Source: Bacteroidales bacterium
GTDB taxonomy: Bacteria > Bacteroidota > Bacteroidia > Bacteroidales > F082
Direction: 5' to 3'
NCBI GenBank assembly: GCA_015493525.1
Contig: WGCY01000053.1
Coordinates: 62,001 to 126,000 of the forward strand
Length of the DNA: 64,000 nt
Shown here: positions 25,568 to 34,514 of the stretch, one piece after another
Numbering within the stretch: the first letter of the stretch is position 1
Layout of the letters: every line of letters starts with the position of its first letter
Notes under the pieces: generated by a model
Told to the model about the DNA's origin: nothing
The model's input: only the letters and a program-made list of their open reading frames with translations
Database searches by the model: none
Made by a program: the position numbers and the translations under genes

Positions 25568-26953
25568 TTGGATAAAGCAAACAACAACAATAAGTTTCAG
25601 GAGTTGCGAAAAAACTACCCCTACTTTGTTTTTCAAAGTTATTCCATTTTTCGGACAAAAACAAATTTACAAATAAAATTTGTCTTCGACCTGGCCGGGA
25701 AATATCTGTTTCAGCCCGAATTGGAGGTTCCATTTCGTGATTTTTATAACCTGGAAAACATGCCGGATGGGGAGATGGAAAACCTGGCTTTTCATATTGG
25801 AATGGTAGAGCTGGTTAGTTACTGGAAAACTGCCTGTCCGCCAAAAGTCATTGTGCGCACCGGACAGCTCGACAAAAAACAGGTTCTTTGGTGGAAAAAA
25901 CTTTATTTTAACGGACTGGGCGAGTTCTTCTATCTCAATGGCATTGAAACGGACATCCGTTCATTTATGGAAATCGTTTCGGAAGGGCACGCAAAAGAGG
26001 TTTCCACGGCAGCACTGGACGATCTTCAGGTACTGGTTCCCATAGGCGGGGGAAAAGACTCGGCAGTTACGCTGGAACTCCTGAAAAACAACGACTTACA
26101 ATTAAGGCCCTTTTTGCTGAACCCCCGTGAAGCGAGTATACGGACCATCCATATTGCCGGCTTCTCAGAACCGGATTCCATAATCGTTAACCGGAAACTT
26201 GATGCCGGGCTGTTGGAACTTAACCGGCAGGGTTTTCTGAACGGGCACACACCTTTTTCGGCTTTGCTGGCTTTTGTAACGGCCTTTACCGCTTTGTTGT
26301 CAGGCAGCAGGTACATTGCCCTCTCCAACGAGAGCAGTGCCAACGAAAGTACTGTCCCCGGTTCGGATATCAACCATCAGTATTCTAAGTCATTTGAATT
26401 TGAACAGGATTTCAACTGGTACCTGAAAAGCTATATCCATCCCGAATTGCATTACTTTAGCTTTTTGAGGCCACTGAACGAATTGCAGATTGCCGCTTTG
26501 TTTTCAAAATTGCCACAGCATCACTTTAGCTTCCGAAGCTGCAATGTGGGCAGCAAAACGGACAGCTGGTGCTGCCAATGCCCGAAGTGTCTGTTCACCT
26601 ACGTTATGCTCTCGGCATTTTTGCCACAGCAAAGAATGGAAAAGATATTTGGCAAAAACCTCTTCCGCGATACCGCACTAAAAAATATTATGAACCAATT
26701 AGATGGGGAGGTTGAGGTAAAACCCTTTGAATGTGTGGGCACGCCGGAGGAAGTGAACGCTGCTTTGGGATATTTTTCCGGCAGTCAAAAGGAGGCTGTT
26801 AAATTCCCCCTGATCCAAAATATTGAAGATCAAGAGGAAAATCGGAAAGCAGACAGTTTTCGGAAATTGCTCCATCACCTGAACCGGGAACATTTCCTTC
26901 CGGAGAATTTTTTAAAAATTATAAAGAAGAACATGGCCCATGTTACCCTTTGA
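25568..26953 (+). CDS. murL: UDP-N-acetyl-alpha-D-muramoyl-L-alanyl-L-glutamate epimerase
   Basis: The protein has a PP-loop ATPase motif (PIGGGKDS, Gly160-Ser165 from this start), then FSALLAFVTAFTAL, ALSNESSANES, INHQYSKSFEFE, FRSCNV ... CCQCPKC and KPFECVG. This order and spacing matches MurL of Xanthomonas as I remember it. MurL converts the L-Glu of UDP-MurNAc-L-Ala-L-Glu to D-Glu using ATP. The next gene, overlapping by 14 bases, is a MurD-type ligase, as in known murD2-murL pairs. The start is uncertain: an upstream in-frame ATG (25472) would overlap yqgE and add a non-conserved tail. I chose TTG 25568, giving ~461 residues. Confidence 0.82.
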   Translation: MDKANNNNKFQELRKNYPYFVFQSYSIFRTKTNLQIKFVFDLAGKYLFQPELEVPFRDFYNLENMPDGEMENLAFHIGMVELVSYWKTACPPKVIVRTGQLDKKQVLWWKKLYFNGLGEFFYLNGIETDIRSFMEIVSEGHAKEVSTAALDDLQVLVPIGGGKDSAVTLELLKNNDLQLRPFLLNPREASIRTIHIAGFSEPDSIIVNRKLDAGLLELNRQGFLNGHTPFSALLAFVTAFTALLSGSRYIALSNESSANESTVPGSDINHQYSKSFEFEQDFNWYLKSYIHPELHYFSFLRPLNELQIAALFSKLPQHHFSFRSCNVGSKTDSWCCQCPKCLFTYVMLSAFLPQQRMEKIFGKNLFRDTALKNIMNQLDGEVEVKPFECVGTPEEVNAALGYFSGSQKEAVKFPLIQNIEDQEENRKADSFRKLLHHLNREHFLPENFLKIIKKNMAHVTL

Positions 26954-28232
26954 AGAAACATTCAAAAAGGCAAAATCTGTCCTTATCCTTGGATTCGGGA
27001 AGGAGGGACGCGCTACATACGCCTTTCTGCGGAAATATTTTCCAAACCTCCAAACAGGCATTGCCGACCGCAATACAGCCCTTGCCAAAGAGCCGCTTAC
27101 GGCTTCCCTGCATCTCGGCAAAGACTATCTGAAAGCCATTTCCGGTTATGAAATAGTCATGAAATCTCCGGGGGTATTTCTTGAAAATGTCCAGGAAAAG
27201 GAGAAAGCAAAGATTACTTCACAGACAGATTTGGTTTTACAGGCATTTTCAAAAAAGATTATCGGGATAACCGGCACAAAAGGCAAAAGCACCACGGCAA
27301 GCCTGGTTTACCATCTGTTAAAAAAAACAGGAAAACATGCCCTGCTGATGGGAAACATTGGCTTCCCCGCTTTTAATTTTATTGAGGAAATTGAAAAAGC
27401 AGATTGGATTGTCTATGAGTTATCGGCCCACCAACTGGAAATGGTCCATGCCAGTCCGCATATTGCCGTGTTGCTGAACGTTTTCCCCGAACATCTGGAT
27501 TATTTCCGCACTTACGAACAATACCGCAAGGCGAAAATGAATATTTTTTATTTTCAACAGCCCGGTGACAGTGCTTTTTGTGGCGAAGACATTCCCGAAG
27601 CCACAGGCTGTGAAACGATAGAAGAAGAGTTGAATGCTTCACAACCGGACAATCTTTTACAACTTTCCGGTTTGGCAGGTGAACATAACCTGAGGAATAT
27701 CCAGGTAGCTTTTCGTGTCCTGCAAAAGCTGGGAACGCCACCGGAGGATTTACCACCTGCGCTTGCCGGTTTTCAGGCTTTGCCGCACCGTTTGGAGTAT
27801 CTTGGGAACTTTGGCGGGGTTTCTTTTTACAACGACAGCATTTCCACTGTGCCACAAGCAACCATAGCTGCCGTAAAGAGTATTCCGCAAGTGGACACAC
27901 TCATTCTTGGCGGCTTTGACCGGGGAATCGATTATTCGGAACTTGTCGCGTTTTTAGCAAAAACGCCTATTAAGAATTTTTTCTTTCTTGGCAAAGCGGG
28001 GGAGCGCATGTTGCAGCTTTTCGGGCATTGGAATACTCACAAGAACTTATTGTTGGTAAATAGTTTACAGGATGTTTTCGCAAAAATGGTTCAACTTCCT
28101 AAAGTTTCCTGTTGCCTTCTGTCGCCGGCGGCTGCCAGCTACGACCAGTTTCATAACTTTGAACACAGGGGCGATTTGTTTAAGCAGCTTGCCATCGAAT
28201 ATGGAAAGGGCAGGGAAGTCCCTCCGGAATAA
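26940..28232 (+). CDS. murD2: UDP-N-acetylmuramoyl-L-alanine--L-glutamate ligase (MurD2-type)
   Basis: This 430-residue Mur ligase has the N-terminal Rossmann domain (VLILGFGKEGRATYAFL), the central ATP site (GITGTKGKSTTASL, ~residues 108-121), the YELSAHQLE and NVFPEHLDYF segments and a C-terminal ligase domain (FYNDSISTVPQA). It overlaps murL by 14 bases. In the alternative pathway MurD2 adds L-Glu, and MurL then epimerises it. Assignment as MurD2 rather than classical MurD rests mainly on this linkage. The substrate's stereochemistry cannot be read from the sequence. A terminator follows. Confidence 0.82.
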   Translation: MLPFEETFKKAKSVLILGFGKEGRATYAFLRKYFPNLQTGIADRNTALAKEPLTASLHLGKDYLKAISGYEIVMKSPGVFLENVQEKEKAKITSQTDLVLQAFSKKIIGITGTKGKSTTASLVYHLLKKTGKHALLMGNIGFPAFNFIEEIEKADWIVYELSAHQLEMVHASPHIAVLLNVFPEHLDYFRTYEQYRKAKMNIFYFQQPGDSAFCGEDIPEATGCETIEEELNASQPDNLLQLSGLAGEHNLRNIQVAFRVLQKLGTPPEDLPPALAGFQALPHRLEYLGNFGGVSFYNDSISTVPQATIAAVKSIPQVDTLILGGFDRGIDYSELVAFLAKTPIKNFFFLGKAGERMLQLFGHWNTHKNLLLVNSLQDVFAKMVQLPKVSCCLLSPAAASYDQFHNFEHRGDLFKQLAIEYGKGREVPPE

Positions 28233-28247
28233 ACGACAACAAAAAAA

Positions 28248-28263
28248 CGGGGCTTTCGCCCCG
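28248..28263. terminator. Terminator between murD2 and the bTHX gene
   Basis: The perfect six-base arms CGGGGC and GCCCCG around TTTC have A-rich sequence on the left and T-rich sequence on the right, so the hairpin can serve both convergent transcripts. Confidence 0.75.
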
Positions 28264-28275
28264 TCCGTTTTCTCC

Positions 28276-28617
28276 TTATTTTTCTTCTTTTGGTTCCTTG
28301 TCCGCCTTGGCAGCAGTTTTTTTCGCCGTTGTCTTTTTGGCAGCAGGTTTCTTTGTTTTTTTCGTTTCCGCTTTAACTTCTTTGGTCTCTTTTTTTGCTG
28401 TTGTTTTTTTAGTGGCGGTTTTCTTTGCTGCCGGCTTTTTTGCCGCTTTCTTTTTCACAACCGGCTTTTCTTCTTTCACTTCAACTACTTCTTCTTTTGG
28501 GACATCGGCAACAACCGGTTTCACATATTTATTTGTTGTCTTCTTTCTTCTTCTCAGCCTTCCGTACGAACCGTTTACAATCTTGCCTCGTTTGGTCTTT
28601 TTGTCACCTTTTCCCAT
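28276..28617 (-). CDS. 30S ribosomal protein bTHX with a histone-H1-like Lys/Ala tail
   Basis: Residues ~1-26 (MGKGDKKTKRGKIVNGSYG, then RLRRRKK) are the conserved core of bacterial ribosomal protein THX, a small peptide bound to the 30S head. Canonical bTHX is about 25-35 residues. Here it continues to 113 residues: an acidic linker (~38-52, VPKEEVVEVKEEKP) then ~60 residues of KKPAAKK / KKTTAKK repeats that look like bacterial histone-H1-like proteins. The tail should bind nucleic acid. It may be a genuine extension or a low-complexity expansion. The gene is last of a minus-strand group after trmH. Confidence 0.85.
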   Translation of the reverse strand: MGKGDKKTKRGKIVNGSYGRLRRRKKTTNKYVKPVVADVPKEEVVEVKEEKPVVKKKAAKKPAAKKTATKKTTAKKETKEVKAETKKTKKPAAKKTTAKKTAAKADKEPKEEK

Positions 28618-28693
28618 GGTAATATATTTTTAAATGAATGATTTAATTAAATTTTAAGGCGTAAAATTATTAAAAAATCCAAAGCTTCCAAAA

Positions 28694-29383
28694 TTATGAG
28701 AGGCTTTTTCTTTTTTGAAGAAACTCTTTTTCAAAAAGATCGGCATGTTTCAGGGTACGTTTTGCCCATTCAATAAGTGTATCCAGCTTTTCGGCCTCAC
28801 TTAGTTGCCACGGAATGGAAGACTTTCTCAATTTCTCCGTAAGGGTAAAAAGTGTCAGAGCGGCAGAAACCGAAATGTTATAGCTCTCGGTAAACCCATA
28901 CATGGGAATTCGGACATAGTCATCGGCATGGTCAATGGCCGTTTCGGTAAGGCCGTTTAGTTCCGTACCGAAAACCAGGGCGATTTTCCCATCAAGCGGA
29001 ACCTCTTCGAGTGTACGATCGTTGGTATGGGGCGTAGTGGCCAAAATACGGTAACCCGACTTGCGCAGGGATTCGTAGGCAGCCAGCGTATTGTTTTCCC
29101 CGTCATTGTATTTTATCAGGTTGAGCCACTTGGAGGAACCCATGGCCACCTCCGGATTTACCGTGTACCTGTTCCTGTTTTCAATGATATGAACATCCTG
29201 AATGCCTGTGAGATCGGCACTTCGCAATACGGCACTGGCATTGTGCGGCTGATAAATATCTTCGAGTACCACCGTGATATGACGGGTGCGGTATTGTATC
29301 ACTTTATCGAAAAGCTGTCTTCTGTTTTCCGTAAGATAACCCGAAAGAAAAGTTAAAAATTCTTTTTTTGTTTGAAAGTCCAT
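28694..29383 (-). CDS. trmH: tRNA (guanosine-2'-O-)-methyltransferase, SpoU/TrmH family
   Basis: The 229-residue protein has the three SPOUT motifs: EDIYQPHNASAVLRSAD (Asn and Arg active site), ALVFGTELNGLTE, and IPMYGFTESYNISVSAALTL, which form the trefoil-knot SAM site. The overall length and the E/D-x-x-x-x-HN start resemble TrmH, which methylates G18 of tRNA. It is 11 bases after the S9 peptidase on the same strand. Confidence 0.9.
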   Translation of the reverse strand: MDFQTKKEFLTFLSGYLTENRRQLFDKVIQYRTRHITVVLEDIYQPHNASAVLRSADLTGIQDVHIIENRNRYTVNPEVAMGSSKWLNLIKYNDGENNTLAAYESLRKSGYRILATTPHTNDRTLEEVPLDGKIALVFGTELNGLTETAIDHADDYVRIPMYGFTESYNISVSAALTLFTLTEKLRKSSIPWQLSEAEKLDTLIEWAKRTLKHADLFEKEFLQKRKSLS

Positions 29384-29394
29384 AGTGAAACGGG

Positions 29395-31980
29395 TTATAA
29401 ATCTTTATCAGGATACATGCTGTCCCACCACTGCGGTTGATTTTTGAGATATTTTGCAAACCAGGCAAAAATAGTTTTCTGCCACAAAATACGTTTGTTA
29501 TAATCGACGATATGGTGATCCTGGCCCTTCACCTCCACAAACTTTACGGGACGGCCGAGAAGTTTAAGTGCGGTATAAAGCTGGATACTCTCGCCGGTGG
29601 GGACATTGGTGTCGGAAGTACCCTGGATAAGCAACAGCGGGGTATGGATTTTTTCCGCATTAAACAAAGGACTGTGATCCACATAAAGCTTTTTGTTGTT
29701 CCACGGAAAGCTCCCTGCAGAAGCCACCGAGCTGTACAGATAACCCCAGTAACCCTGTCCCCAGTAAGAAGTTATATCGCTGATGCCTGCGTGGGCAATG
29801 GCCGTTGTGAAGATATCCGTTTGGGTCTGCAACCACATGGTCATATAGCCACCGTAGGAGGCCCCCATACAGCCAACTGCTTTCGGGTCCACTTCGGGAT
29901 GCGCTTTCAGGAATTTTTTGGTGCCTTCAATAATGTCGCTGGCATTTTCTTTGCCCCATCCGTTCACATGCAAAGCGGAGAAATCCTGGCCATAACCAAT
30001 GGCACCGCTGGGTTGCAGGTCATAAACGATGTATCCCATGGCGGCAAACAGGTTTTTCGGATAACGGCCACCAAAATCCCTTGAGGTGGGAACGGTTCCA
30101 CCATAATAATAAACCAATAACGGATATTTTTTGTCAGGGTTATAATCTGGCGGATAGTAAATACGCCCCTGAATGGTATATCCCTGTTTGTTTTTGAAAT
30201 CCCAGTTGGCCGTTTTCCCGAATTGAATGCGGGCAAAATATGCTTTTTCGGGATTGGCCACTTCGGCCTGCTTGTTTTCTTTCAGGTTATACAACCATCC
30301 TGTGGCAGGGTAGGAGATACTGCTTCCCAAGTAACTCATAACGGCTGCGTTGCGTGAAAAACTGACCTGGGTTATCACATCCGTTTTTACAGGGAGTTTG
30401 GCAAACTTGTGATTATCCGGATTGTATTTCCACAGGTCCACATAAGATTTGTCCTGACTTAAAAAGTAAATTTGATGGTCAGCGGGATTCCACCAGGCAT
30501 TGTTAATGGATGGCTTGTAATTTTTGGTGATGGGTTCAACGTTCTGGGTAGCCGGCGTATAAATGTAAGCCTGGATATCGAAATCGTTGGGGATTTTAGC
30601 TTTTTTCAAATGAATGCCTGCTCCGTGAAACATGGCGGCACTACCGGTAACCAGCAATTGCTTCCCGTCGGGGGAATAAACGGCACTACCGCCAAAACCG
30701 GAATTCCAGAGCGTATCCACCGCTCCGGTTCTCAGGTCCATCTGCATCATAATTTGTTTTGTATAAGGCCGTTTTGCATAGTATGGAAAACTTTGCGAAA
30801 ACAAAATATGTGTTTCGTCCGGTGAAATATCCTGCAAATTGTTGGTCAGGTAACCATAGGTAAGTTGTTTTTTACTGTGGTCTGCCGGACGGAACAGATA
30901 CAATTGCGTCCGCATCCGGTACCACGGCCAGCGGTCGGGCATCCCGCGCAGTTCATAAACCCCGTTTTTGTTTTTTTCATATTTTTCCTCAACCGAATAG
31001 ATAATAAAATCGCCTTTCGGGCTCCAGGTATAGCCTGAGAACTTTTTGGGAAGGGGCATGAGGAGCGTTTCCCTGTGCGTTTTCAGGTTGTACGCCATCA
31101 GAGAGGATGTGATGCCTTCTTTGGTAACATAGCTTATGTTGTGTGTCCCTGTTATCCATTCCACCTGGCTCAGATTGCTGTGGCGGGAAGAAAACAGGAC
31201 CGTATTTGTCTCGGGATTTTTGATTTCAACCCAATGGACGGTTTTTCCTTTGGGAGGATACGTTTCGGAATATTGCAACAACACCAGCCGGCCATCATCG
31301 CTGGGAATGGTTGCGGTAAGTTTTTGGCCAAGCAGGACATGTGCCAGGTCCATAAACTGTTGGTTTGATAAAGTGGCCGTTACGGCCCCTTTGTCAAAAG
31401 TTTTGTCATACAATAGGGATACTTTTACCGGAAGAACGGAACCGGAGCCTTTCTTCACAAGCGATTTTACCACCACCATGTATTTTCCCCGCTCCAGTTT
31501 CAACCGTATGTTTTTGGTAACGGGTTTATCGCCATTGCTGTAGCTGGCAGCTTTTTTAGATCCTTTTACGAAGACTTCAAAAGGATGGGAGCTTTCGGCT
31601 TTCAGCGTTAGCTTCACAAAGCGGCCAGCCTGCAAATAAAAAGCCTGCCAGTAAATGGCATACGAGGCTGCATTATTCGTCTTCCATGTTGATTGGGCCG
31701 GGGTTTTGTGCCAAACTAATGTTTCATGGCCACTTTTCAGAAAGGTTTTTCCCTGTATCGGGCCGGTAACCTTTTTTTGGGAAAATTTCAAAAGATCGGC
31801 CATTTGGAAAGTTTTCCCTTCCATATTCGGTTTGTTGTGGAAAGCCGGCATTTGCACTTCCAGCGGCCCTGCCATAAGAAATTGGTTTACCTGTATGTCA
31901 TAATTTGCAGAATCCTGGGCAAATCCGGTTCCTCCAAGTAAAAAAAGGCATCCGATAAAAAACGTCCTGATGATATACAT
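29395..31980 (-). CDS. S9 family peptidase (prolyl oligopeptidase / DPP-like), secreted
   Basis: At 861 residues it has a signal peptide (MYIIRTFFIGCLFLLGGTGFAQ), a N-terminal beta-propeller-like region with WD/TolB-type strands, and a C-terminal alpha/beta hydrolase domain. The catalytic triad is visible: Ser708 (GASYGGY), Asp790 (GTSDTNVP) and His822 (GQDHHIVD). Such enzymes cleave dipeptides or acyl-peptides in the periplasm. Substrate is unknown. It starts a minus-strand group with trmH. Confidence 0.93.
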   Translation of the reverse strand: MYIIRTFFIGCLFLLGGTGFAQDSANYDIQVNQFLMAGPLEVQMPAFHNKPNMEGKTFQMADLLKFSQKKVTGPIQGKTFLKSGHETLVWHKTPAQSTWKTNNAASYAIYWQAFYLQAGRFVKLTLKAESSHPFEVFVKGSKKAASYSNGDKPVTKNIRLKLERGKYMVVVKSLVKKGSGSVLPVKVSLLYDKTFDKGAVTATLSNQQFMDLAHVLLGQKLTATIPSDDGRLVLLQYSETYPPKGKTVHWVEIKNPETNTVLFSSRHSNLSQVEWITGTHNISYVTKEGITSSLMAYNLKTHRETLLMPLPKKFSGYTWSPKGDFIIYSVEEKYEKNKNGVYELRGMPDRWPWYRMRTQLYLFRPADHSKKQLTYGYLTNNLQDISPDETHILFSQSFPYYAKRPYTKQIMMQMDLRTGAVDTLWNSGFGGSAVYSPDGKQLLVTGSAAMFHGAGIHLKKAKIPNDFDIQAYIYTPATQNVEPITKNYKPSINNAWWNPADHQIYFLSQDKSYVDLWKYNPDNHKFAKLPVKTDVITQVSFSRNAAVMSYLGSSISYPATGWLYNLKENKQAEVANPEKAYFARIQFGKTANWDFKNKQGYTIQGRIYYPPDYNPDKKYPLLVYYYGGTVPTSRDFGGRYPKNLFAAMGYIVYDLQPSGAIGYGQDFSALHVNGWGKENASDIIEGTKKFLKAHPEVDPKAVGCMGASYGGYMTMWLQTQTDIFTTAIAHAGISDITSYWGQGYWGYLYSSVASAGSFPWNNKKLYVDHSPLFNAEKIHTPLLLIQGTSDTNVPTGESIQLYTALKLLGRPVKFVEVKGQDHHIVDYNKRILWQKTIFAWFAKYLKNQPQWWDSMYPDKDL

Positions 31981-32224
31981 TTAAATATAGGTTTAATAAA
32001 TATTTTCATGGTAAAAAACATGGTAGATTCCATTTTGTGCAGGACTGTTTTTATGCCAATCTTTCAACTTTACGTGTATAAAAAGTAAAAATAGCGTTCC
32101 CATAAAAGCCATTATCCACCTAACGAATTGTCAAATACCTGCTTAAAAAATGGCAAATCCATTATTTTTTACGAACAAAGGTAAAAAATTGCCGCTTCCT
32201 ATTTTATTATACCGAATAAAAATA

Positions 32225-32233
32225 TACTTTTGC
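32225..32233 (+). promoter_or_regulatory. -7 box of the TPR membrane-protein gene
   Basis: TACTTTTGC matches TAnnTTTGC 21 bases before the ATG at 32255. It lies inside the in-frame upstream extension, which argues that translation starts at 32255 rather than 32150. Confidence 0.55.
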
Positions 32234-32254
32234 AAGCTCAAAAAAATCCGTACA

Positions 32255-32956
32255 ATGTCGAAAAAGGAACAAAAAGAAAAGAAAACGCAGCAGCAGTTTG
32301 AGAATATTGAAGAATCACTTTCCAGGTCAGAGGAGTTTATTGTTGAACATCAGAAACTGCTAACCATTATTGTTGCCGTTTTGGTTATCATCGTTTTGGG
32401 ATTCTTTGGCGTAAAGAAATATTATTTACAGCCAAAAGAAAAGGAAGCACAGGAACAGATTTATCCTGCCCAGCACTATTTTCAGGCCGATTCACTGGAC
32501 AAGGCCCTGTATGGAGATGGCAACAACCTCGGTTTTGTAGATATTGCCAAAACATACAGCATCACCAAAGCCGGCAACCTGGCCAATTATTATGCCGGTA
32601 TTTGTTTCCTGAGAAAAGGTAATTACGACAATGCCATAAAATATCTGAGCGATTTTAACAGCGATGATGAGATTGCAGGGCCTATGGCCAAAGGGGCACT
32701 TGGTGATGCTTATCTGGAAAAAGGAGATAAAGCAAAAGCCGTTTCTTTTTATCTTGAAGCTGCTAACCTCCGCGACAATGATTTTACAAGCCCCCTGTTT
32801 CTGCTCAAAGCAGGTGAAGTGGATGAGATACTCGGCAATTATGACGATGCCATAAAAGCCTACAAACGCATCAAACAAGACTACTTTAAAAGCCAGGAAG
32901 CCAGAAATATTGAAAAATATATTGCCCGTGCCGAAGAGCTGAAAAAGAACAAATAA
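32255..32956 (+). CDS. Membrane-anchored tetratricopeptide repeat protein (YfgM-like)
   Basis: From this start the protein has 233 residues. It has a charged cytoplasmic N-terminus, one membrane segment (~35-53, LLTIIVAVLVIIVLGFFGV) and TPR-like helices (LANYYAGICFLRKGNYDNAI; GDAYLEKGDKAKAVSFY; ILGNYDDAIKAYKRIKQDY) in the periplasm. Topology and size resemble YfgM, which works with PpiD in folding of exported proteins. That role is an inference. A TACTTTTGC promoter box at 32225 supports the chosen start, and a strong hairpin terminator follows. Confidence 0.85.
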   Translation: MSKKEQKEKKTQQQFENIEESLSRSEEFIVEHQKLLTIIVAVLVIIVLGFFGVKKYYLQPKEKEAQEQIYPAQHYFQADSLDKALYGDGNNLGFVDIAKTYSITKAGNLANYYAGICFLRKGNYDNAIKYLSDFNSDDEIAGPMAKGALGDAYLEKGDKAKAVSFYLEAANLRDNDFTSPLFLLKAGEVDEILGNYDDAIKAYKRIKQDYFKSQEARNIEKYIARAEELKKNK

Positions 32957-32972
32957 CCTGATTATTTTTCAA

Positions 32973-33002
32973 AAAAACCTGATGGACAGCCATCAGGTTT
33001 TT
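32973..33002 (+). terminator. Terminator of the TPR gene
   Basis: The 13-base arms AAAAACCTGATGG and CCATCAGGTTTTT enclose ACAG, with more T after, 16 bases past the stop. Confidence 0.9.
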
Positions 33003-33037
33003 TTATTTCCGTACTTTCGTAACCAAACCCGGCAGAA

Positions 33038-34021
33038 ATGGATACAAAGAAAAAAGAAGATTTGCGGATTATATTTATGGGAACACCCGATTTTGCTGTT
33101 GCTTCTTTAAAAGCATTGTTGGAATCCGGACATAACGTTGTTGCGGTTATTACGGCACCGGACAAGCCGGCAGGTCGGGGCAAAAAAATCAGTCAGCCGG
33201 CGGTGAAGAAATACGCCCTGGAGCAAGGGTTGAAGGTTTTACAACCGCCACGCTTGAAGAACCCGGGGTTTCTGGAAGAATTAAAAGCATTAAACGCTGA
33301 TTTGCAGATAGTGGTGGCTTTTCGCATGCTTCCGGTACAGGTATGGGACATGCCGCCCATGGGGACTATTAACCTGCATGCGTCCCTTTTGCCGCAATAC
33401 CGTGGTGCCGCCCCCATCCATCATGCCATAATCAACGGGGAAAGGGAAACCGGACTGACCACCTTTCTGCTGCAAAAAGAGATTGATACCGGAAATATCC
33501 TGCTTCAGAAAAAGCTAAAAATCGGCCCGGAGGAAACGGTCGGCGAACTTCACGACCGGATGATGATGGCCGGAGGGGATTTGTTGATAAAAACCATTGA
33601 AAAGCTCCTGAAAAATGAAATCAGGCCCATGGACCAGCAGCAGCTTGTTGCCCAAGGAACTATTTTAAAACCTGCCCCCAAAATCTTCAAAGAAGATGCG
33701 CGGATTGACTGGAACAACGACCTGGACACGGTACACAATTTTATTCGGGGGCTTAGTCCGTTTCCCGGTGCTTTTTCCGAACTCCATTCTCCCAAAGGAG
33801 AGAAAATACCTGTTAAGGTATTCAAAGCTTCCCGCGAAAAATATGCAGAACAACTTCATCCGGGAACCATCCTGACCGATGGAAAAACGTATCTCAAAGT
33901 GGCCGTTGTGGATGGCCTCATCCAGGTTCATCAGCTCCAGCTTGCCGGAAAAAAAAGGCTACAGACCGCTGAATTGCTTCGCGGTTTCGTCCTGGACGAA
34001 ACCTGGTATTTCGGCTCTTAA
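33038..34021 (+). CDS. fmt: Methionyl-tRNA formyltransferase
   Basis: At 327 residues it matches Fmt. The N-terminal hydrolase fold begins RIIFMGTPDFAVASL, and the formyl-transfer site NLHASLLPQYRGAAPI carries the conserved Asn and His. LQKEIDTGNILLQ supplies the conserved Asp. The C-terminal OB-fold binds initiator tRNA. It formylates Met-tRNA(fMet) using 10-formyl-THF. The partner deformylase is at 24.3 kb. The short N-terminal extension before the core (MDTKKKED) is not unusual. Confidence 0.96.
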   Translation: MDTKKKEDLRIIFMGTPDFAVASLKALLESGHNVVAVITAPDKPAGRGKKISQPAVKKYALEQGLKVLQPPRLKNPGFLEELKALNADLQIVVAFRMLPVQVWDMPPMGTINLHASLLPQYRGAAPIHHAIINGERETGLTTFLLQKEIDTGNILLQKKLKIGPEETVGELHDRMMMAGGDLLIKTIEKLLKNEIRPMDQQQLVAQGTILKPAPKIFKEDARIDWNNDLDTVHNFIRGLSPFPGAFSELHSPKGEKIPVKVFKASREKYAEQLHPGTILTDGKTYLKVAVVDGLIQVHQLQLAGKKRLQTAELLRGFVLDETWYFGS

Positions 34022-34118
34022 ATGTAACTATATAACCGGAAAAAGCCCGTTTTGGGGCCATTTTATCAACAAAACAGGGGATTTATGAACATTTTTTGTT
34101 ATTTTTTTGCGCAGACCC

Positions 34119-34148
34119 TTGCTTTTGACCAAATTACTATTATATTTG
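34119..34148 (+). promoter_or_regulatory. Promoter of the HU gene
   Basis: TTG at 34119-34121, a 19-base spacer and TATATTTG at 34141-34148 match the Bacteroidota promoter consensus, 41 bases before the ATG. Confidence 0.65.
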
Positions 34149-34188
34149 TTACATCAATAGTTTAAATGTTAATTAAAAATTAAAAATT

Positions 34189-34461
34189 ATGAACAAAGCT
34201 GAATTAATTGACGCTATGGCTGCAGGTGCAGGCTTAAGCAAAGCTGATGCCAAAAAGGCCCTTGATGCTTTTGTAGATTCTACAACTGATGCGCTCAAAA
34301 AAGGCGATCGTGTTGCGTTGGTAGGGTTCGGATCATTTTCTGTTTCCAAACGCTCGGCCAGAAAAGGCCGTAACCCCCAAACAGGTAAAGAAATTGATAT
34401 TCCTGCCAAAAATGTTGTTAAATTTAAAGCAGGTGCCGATTTATCAAAAGGTGTAAAATAA
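34189..34461 (+). CDS. HU-family DNA-binding protein
   Basis: This is a 90-residue protein of canonical HU length: N-terminal helices ([20 protein letters not shown]), the GFGSF turn, and the arm with [16 protein letters not shown] whose Pro intercalates DNA. It is a nucleoid protein that bends DNA. It stands alone between its own promoter and a strong terminator shared with the convergent glycosylase gene. Confidence 0.97.
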   Translation: MNKAELIDAMAAGAGLSKADAKKALDAFVDSTTDALKKGDRVALVGFGSFSVSKRSARKGRNPQTGKEIDIPAKNVVKFKAGADLSKGVK

Positions 34462-34480
34462 TTACACTTTTACCTCAGAA

Positions 34481-34514
34481 AAAAACGTTCGTAATTGAAT
34501 TACGAACGTTTTTT
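34481..34514. terminator. Terminator between the HU and glycosylase genes
   Basis: The 16-base arms AAAAACGTTCGTAATT and AATTACGAACGTTTTT are perfectly complementary. The hairpin has T-runs on both strands. The glycosylase stop codon (TAA, 34514-34516) abuts the right arm. Confidence 0.92.

Noticed and set aside
28072-28641. 189-codon plus-strand frame opposite the bTHX gene
   Set aside because: It is the Phe-rich antisense image of a Lys-rich gene; the minus strand reads a recognisable ribosomal protein.
32150-32254. Extended N-terminus of the TPR protein
   Set aside because: A consensus -7 box lies inside the extension, so translation must start later, at 32255.
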